A stretch of 11,238 bases of DNA from Archangium sp. GTDB lineage: Bacteria; Myxococcota; Myxococcia; Myxococcales; Myxococcaceae. Made by a program: the position numbers and the translations under genes. Below are positions 7,440-11,238 of this stretch, one piece after another. Each line of letters opens with the position of its first letter. The stretch's first letter is position 1. A model generated the notes under the pieces. The model was not told the origin of the DNA. It saw only the letters and a list, made by a program, of their open reading frames with translations, and did no database searches. The DNA lies in assembly GCA_016793585.1 (NCBI GenBank), contig JAEUJR010001030.1, forward strand, positions 1-11,238, written 5' to 3'.

Positions 7440-10400
7440 GCCAGCGTGGTGGGCTGAAGCGTCGTCCCGTCGGCAGTGAACGCGCGCGACAGACTCGCGC
7501 TCACCGTGCACTCGTACCCTTCGAGCTTCGCAGCGAGCACGCCCGAGGCGTCGACGAGATCGATGTCGGAGGTGACGATCGCGCCGTCGACCGACCGAAT
7601 GCGCACGATCGCCTTCACGTCACCGGGAGCGAACGGCTTGAACACCCGCAGCGCACCCAGCTTCGAAGGGAGCGACGGTGCGCCACGTTGCGCGCGTGCC
7701 CAGACGATCAGCGCCTGAAAGACGCCGTCGACACAGAGCGGGTCGATCGCCCAGGTCTGCGATGGACCAGGAACGAGGCGCTCCGAGGTGGCGTGCGTCT
7801 TGAGCGTCAGGCTCATGCCCTCTTCGCCAAGCCCTTCGATCGACCGCAGCGCCCAGAGCGACGGCCCATGGAAGAGCTGGCTCGCGTAAAGCTCGCTCAC
7901 TGGCGTCACGAACGCAGGCAGCGACGCGGGCTTGAGTCGATCGACAGTCACGTTCGACGACCGCAGCACCGCCGCAGCACGAACGTGAACGACGTCTTTC
8001 CGATTGCGCAGCTCGAGGGGAATCACGGTCGCGTCACCGCGAACCTCGGCGCGACCAGCCCAGACCGAGAGCTCTTCGCGATCGCCATCGAATGTCACGC
8101 CGCGCAGCACGCGCACGTCTTCGAGCTCGACCGACGACAGGCCATCCCCGAGCGCCCGCGCGGACTGCGTGAACCACTCGAGCGTCATCGCGAGCGGGAG
8201 CACCTCTTTCCCGTTCAACCGGTGATCGGCGAGCACTGGCCAGGAGCGTTCGACCCGCTCCGAGCGCACCATCGCCCAACCAGCCTCGGTCGCTTCACCG
8301 AAGCCCGCGCCCAGCACGACTTCGCTCGGCCCCGTCGACACGACACGCAGCTCGTCGACCAACGCCTTCGCGCCAACCTCGAGCGGAATCAGCGCGATGC
8401 CTTCGGCCTTGAACGTCGCCTCGAGCGCAGGCGTCACCATGCCACCCGCCCATGGGCCCCAATCGAGCGCGACGACCCGACAGCCAGGGCGCGTCAACGC
8501 CTCGGACTGCGCGATCGAGACCAGCGCTTGATTCGCGAGGGCGTAGTCCGTCTGGCCGCGACGACCGAACCGGCCGCTCACCGACGAGAACAATGCGATG
8601 GCCGTGAGGTCGTCACCGCGCGTCGCCTCGAGCACCGTGCGCAGGCCGGAGATCTTCGGATCGAGCACCTGATCGAAGTCGTCATCGCGTTTGTCTTCGA
8701 TGCGCTTGTCGCGAAGCACGCCGGCACCGTGGAGCACGCCGCGAATCGGCCCGAGCGACGCACGCGCCTCGGCCAGCACCGACTTCACGCCTTCGACGTC
8801 ACGCACGTCGACCTGCCGGTACTCGGCCTTCACGCCATTCGAGAGCGCGGACTCGAGCGTCGCCCGAATGTCACGCGCCGCGAGCACCTGACGGCTCGAC
8901 TCGGCGAGCTGCTTCGGGCTGGGCCGATTGCCCGAAGGAGAGCGCTCGAGCAGGACGCGCTTGATGGCAGCCTCGTCCTTCGCGGCGGCGAGCCAGTCTG
9001 GCTCCTCGGTCGGAGCGGGCGATCGGCCGAGCAGCAGCAGCGTCGCTCCCGAGGCCTTGGCGAGTTCGCGTGCGCAGTCAGCCGTCACGCCACGCGCCCC
9101 ACCCGTCACGACGACCACCTCGCCAGACTTGAGCGGCAACGCTCCGCCCTGCACCTTCGCTTCGCGCAGCGCGAGTGTCAGCCGGCCCGCGGGCCCGAGA
9201 CCGAGCTCGGCGGGCCCGTCGTTCGTGAGTTCGTCCGAGATCGCCTGCGCTGCATCGTCTGCCGACCAGTGGGGCGACACGTCAATCGAACGACACCTCA
9301 CCTCGGGCCACTCGAGCGCGAGCGTCTTCACCAGCCCGTTCAGTGCGCCAGCGAGCGGATGGGCGGGTTGGCGCGTACGACCGAAGCCGAACGCACCGTC
9401 GCGACGGCTGACCGCGACGACGAAGGCTCCGGCGGTCGCGCGCAGCGAGGCCGACGCACCACGCGCGATGAGGAGCGCGTGCTTGAGCGCTTGCTCCGAC
9501 GCGTCGTCCCACGAGCCGGTGTTCGGAGCGGAGAGCACGAGCCCTGCCACCGGGCCGGTGGTCGTCTGGCCTGCCGTCACGACCTCACACGCCTGGCCCG
9601 CGCGCTCGAACGAACGAACGAGGGCCTTCACCAGCTCGGCGTCTTCTCCCGAGACGAGCACGCGGCCGGCGGGCAGCTTTCCAGCGACCGACGCAGGCTT
9701 CACCCGAACGGGAACGACGACGCGGCGCGAGACCTCGGCAGAGGGCGGCGCTCCGACGACTGGCTTCGGCGCCTCGGCGACCGGCGCGGGCTTCTTCTGC
9801 GCGACGACGGAGCCGCTGACGAACCCGAGCACCTGCTCGAGGGTGCGCAGCCCGGACAGTTTCTCGGGGTCGACCGAGGGCGCGTTCGGAATACGCCGCG
9901 AGAGCATCGACAGAATCTCGACGCGCTTGATCGAGTCGATGCCGAGATCTGCCTCGAGATCCATCGAGAGGCTGAGCGTCTCGACTGGGTAGCCAGTGAG
10001 CTCCGAGACGGTCGAGAGCAGCACGCTCTGGAAATCGGTCGAAGGCGCAGCAGCGACGACGGCGGGCGCGGCGACCGCGGGCACCGACTCCGAGATGAAC
10101 GCGTGCACCTGCGCGAGCGTCTTCAGGCCCGACAACTTCTCCGGGTTCACCGACGGTGCACCGGGAATGCGACGCGACAACATCGAGAGAATCTCGACCC
10201 GTTTGATCGAGTCGATTCCGAGATCGGCTTCGAGATCCATCTCGAGCGAGAGCGTGTCGACCGGGTAACCGGTGAGCTCGGAGACCGTCGTGAGCAGCGT
10301 GCCCTTCGTGTCGACTGACGGTGCGGCAGCGACGACGGGAGCGGCCGCGACGACGGGCGCGCTGGCGCCTCGAACGAACTCAGCGACCTGCTGCAACGTG

Positions 10401-11238
10401 CGCAGCGAGCCGAGCTTCTCGGGGTTCACGGACGGAGCCCCGGGAACACGCCGCGACAGCATCGACAGAATCTCGACGCGCTTGATCGAGTCGATTCCGA
10501 GATCGGCCTCGAGATCCATTCCGAGCGCGAGCGTCTCGACCGGGTAGCCCGTCGCCTCGGACACGACCTGGAGCAGCAGCGGAACCACGTCGACCGGCGG
10601 CGGAGCAGCAGCGGCCACCACGAGCGGCTTCGCTTCCACCACCGGCACAGGCTTCGGCGCAGGCACGACGATGGGCGCAGGCACCACCGGCGCGGGGGCA
10701 GCGACCAGCTTCACTGGCGTGGCGACAGCCTGCCCCGTCAGCAACGCGGCCACGTTCTGCTGCGCCGCGAGCTGCCCCTCGAGGAAGAGCTGATGCACCT
10801 TCGCCGTCTGCTCCTGAAGCGTCTGCAGCGCGCGCAGGTTCTCCTGGTACAGGCGCAGCGCATCGGACGACGGCTGGGGCGCGGGCGTCGTCACCGGCAG
10901 CTGCAGCGCGTGGGTTCCGTTGGTCCCGTTCTTCCCGTTCACTGAGACTCCATTCTTCGACGGCGACGGCGCACGAACCGTGGGCGGCTTCGGGGTGATC
11001 GGTGAGCGGTAGTTCGCTCCGGTCAGCGGCACGACCATCTTCGGCTTGCGGGCAGGCTTCGCGGTCCACCGAGGCGGGGGCGAGACCTTCTGCCACTCGC
11101 CCAGGCGAACCGGGTGCCCTTCGGCAGCGACCCGCGCGAGCACCAGCGCGAGCTCGAACATCGAGCCACGCCGCGTCTGGACATCGAGCGCCATCGCCAC
11201 GTGCGGGCGATCTCCGAGGATCGCCTTCACCATGCCCG
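7436..11238 (-). CDS. pfaA: PUFA synthase subunit PfaA-like (Pfa2), C-terminal part: MAT end, 3 ACPs, KR, PKS-type DH; 5' partial
   Basis: Seen: the frame is open to the window edge, so the gene starts outside. Residues here are numbered from the internal Met at 11233. Residues 1-45 resemble the end of an acyltransferase (ILGDRPHVA, matching ILGNRPHLA at the AT end of the next gene), followed by the post-AT motif PLTGANY. A Pro/Ala-rich linker leads to three ACPs with LGIDSIKR; the phosphopantetheine serines are S249, S342 and S434. A ketoreductase follows, with TGGARGV at T710, catalytic S884 and Y897 (13 apart, as in PKS ketoreductases) and the YALAN motif. The last domain is a double-hotdog dehydratase with HxxxGxxxxP at H1004 and DxxxQ at D1169. 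Known: KS-MAT-ACPn-KR-DH is the PfaA layout; it builds the chain on the ACPs in the cytoplasm from malonyl units. Inferred: KS and most of MAT lie beyond 11238. The stop overlaps the pfaC start by 4 bases. Family assignment is very secure; the final product is not known. Confidence 0.95.
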   Translation of the reverse strand, partial: GMVKAILGDRPHVAMALDVQTRRGSMFELALVLARVAAEGHPVRLGEWQKVSPPPRWTAKPARKPKMVVPLTGANYRSPITPKPPTVRAPSPSKNGVSVNGKNGTNGTHALQLPVTTPAPQPSSDALRLYQENLRALQTLQEQTAKVHQLFLEGQLAAQQNVAALLTGQAVATPVKLVAAPAPVVPAPIVVPAPKPVPVVEAKPLVVAAAAPPPVDVVPLLLQVVSEATGYPVETLALGMDLEADLGIDSIKRVEILSMLSRRVPGAPSVNPEKLGSLRTLQQVAEFVRGASAPVVAAAPVVAAAPSVDTKGTLLTTVSELTGYPVDTLSLEMDLEADLGIDSIKRVEILSMLSRRIPGAPSVNPEKLSGLKTLAQVHAFISESVPAVAAPAVVAAAPSTDFQSVLLSTVSELTGYPVETLSLSMDLEADLGIDSIKRVEILSMLSRRIPNAPSVDPEKLSGLRTLEQVLGFVSGSVVAQKKPAPVAEAPKPVVGAPPSAEVSRRVVVPVRVKPASVAGKLPAGRVLVSGEDAELVKALVRSFERAGQACEVVTAGQTTTGPVAGLVLSAPNTGSWDDASEQALKHALLIARGASASLRATAGAFVVAVSRRDGAFGFGRTRQPAHPLAGALNGLVKTLALEWPEVRCRSIDVSPHWSADDAAQAISDELTNDGPAELGLGPAGRLTLALREAKVQGGALPLKSGEVVVVTGGARGVTADCARELAKASGATLLLLGRSPAPTEEPDWLAAAKDEAAIKRVLLERSPSGNRPSPKQLAESSRQVLAARDIRATLESALSNGVKAEYRQVDVRDVEGVKSVLAEARASLGPIRGVLHGAGVLRDKRIEDKRDDDFDQVLDPKISGLRTVLEATRGDDLTAIALFSSVSGRFGRRGQTDYALANQALVSIAQSEALTRPGCRVVALDWGPWAGGMVTPALEATFKAEGIALIPLEVGAKALVDELRVVSTGPSEVVLGAGFGEATEAGWAMVRSERVERSWPVLADHRLNGKEVLPLAMTLEWFTQSARALGDGLSSVELEDVRVLRGVTFDGDREELSVWAGRAEVRGDATVIPLELRNRKDVVHVRAAAVLRSSNVTVDRLKPASLPAFVTPVSELYASQLFHGPSLWALRSIEGLGEEGMSLTLKTHATSERLVPGPSQTWAIDPLCVDGVFQALIVWARAQRGAPSLPSKLGALRVFKPFAPGDVKAIVRIRSVDGAIVTSDIDLVDASGVLAAKLEGYECTVSASLSRAFTADGTTLQPTTLA
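9810..10597 (-). repeat. Three tandem acyl carrier protein domains in PfaA
   Basis: Three ACP copies repeat with a period of 93 then 92 residues. The modified serine codons are at 10487-10489, 10208-10210 and 9932-9934. The core MDLEADLGIDSIKRVEIL is identical in all three copies; they differ mainly in the short Ala/Pro/Val linkers and at a few positions on either side (RRVPG, RRIPG, RRIPN). LGIDSIKR is the typical 4'-phosphopantetheine attachment motif of PUFA synthases. All three serines are present, so all three should be loadable. In PUFA synthases ACP number is known to affect output more than product structure. Confidence 0.95.
10735..10858 (-). other. Helical linker between MAT and ACP array of PfaA
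   Basis: About 40 residues (roughly 126-167 of the visible part) rich in Leu, Gln, Glu and Ala, containing VHQLFLEGQ and no catalytic motif. They are flanked on both sides by Pro/Ala-rich flexible linker. The composition suggests an amphipathic or coiled-coil helix. A similar element with HETFLQVSQ lies before the first dehydratase of PfaC (3576-3705). The structural role is inferred; it could mediate dimerisation or docking. Confidence 0.5.

Noticed and set aside
7437..7511. Upstream start for pfaC, adding 24 residues
   Set aside because: The added residues do not resemble a KS N-terminus and would overlap pfaA by 76 bases; the ATG at 7439 sits just before the conserved start of the KS fold and gives the usual 4-base overlap.
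7262..10318. Long plus-strand open frame of about 1000 codons
   Set aside because: It is antisense to the conserved ACP, KR and DH regions of PfaA and has no recognisable domain; its Arg/Asp/Glu-rich, low-complexity protein is typical of shadow frames in GC-rich DNA.
11231..11233. ATG as the start of the first synthase gene
   Set aside because: The frame is open upstream to the window edge, and this Met lies within the end of an acyltransferase domain, so it is internal.
1..11238. Promoters, terminators, CRISPR arrays, insertion sequences, tRNA or rRNA
   Set aside because: The four coding frames cover the whole window without gaps; I saw no inverted-repeat ends, transposase or regularly spaced short repeats apart from the ACP copies. 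An internal promoter cannot be excluded by eye.

Overview
The window is GC-rich and essentially 100% coding, with all genes on the minus strand (read right to left). It carries the central part of a secondary-lipid operon. In transcription order it holds the C-terminal half of a PfaA-type polyunsaturated fatty acid (PUFA) synthase subunit (11238-7436, 5' end outside the window), a complete PfaC-type subunit (7439-1218), a complete OleA-like thiolase-fold enzyme (1218-178), and the first 59 codons of an OleB-like alpha/beta-hydrolase (178-1, cut by the window edge). Consecutive genes overlap by 1 or 4 bases (ATGA, TGATG, TGATG), so this looks like one translationally coupled transcript. There are no intergenic gaps, RNA genes, mobile elements or CRISPR repeats.

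The PfaA part shows the tail of the malonyltransferase, a linker, three tandem acyl carrier proteins (ACPs), a ketoreductase and a double-hotdog PKS-type dehydratase. PfaC shows an active ketosynthase, a chain-length-factor-like KS with a lost cysteine, an acyltransferase, and two FabA-like dehydratase pairs. An AT inside PfaC, between CLF and DH, is the layout known for terrestrial myxobacterial Pfa3 rather than for marine gammaproteobacterial PfaC. With the high GC, this suggests (inference only) a myxobacterium or related former deltaproteobacterium. Unlike the Sorangium/Aetherobacter type, no acylglycerol-phosphate acyltransferase (AGPAT) follows the last dehydratase: the protein ends at the DH.

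The most interesting point is the neighbourhood. The PUFA synthase is followed, in the same overlapping transcript, by the first enzymes of bacterial head-to-head olefin synthesis. The OleA-like protein keeps the OleA-specific glutamate 26 residues before its nucleophilic cysteine. The next gene opens with the haloalkane-dehalogenase/OleB oxyanion motif. The simplest model is a dedicated pathway: the synthase makes a polyunsaturated acyl chain, OleA joins two acyl chains to a beta-keto acid, and OleD/OleC/OleB (D and C expected beyond base 1 or elsewhere) turn this into a polyunsaturated long-chain hydrocarbon. In Shewanella such a C31:9 hydrocarbon is known to depend on both pathways. The enoyl reductase (PfaD/Pfa1) that a PUFA synthase needs is not in the window and should lie beyond 11238 or elsewhere.
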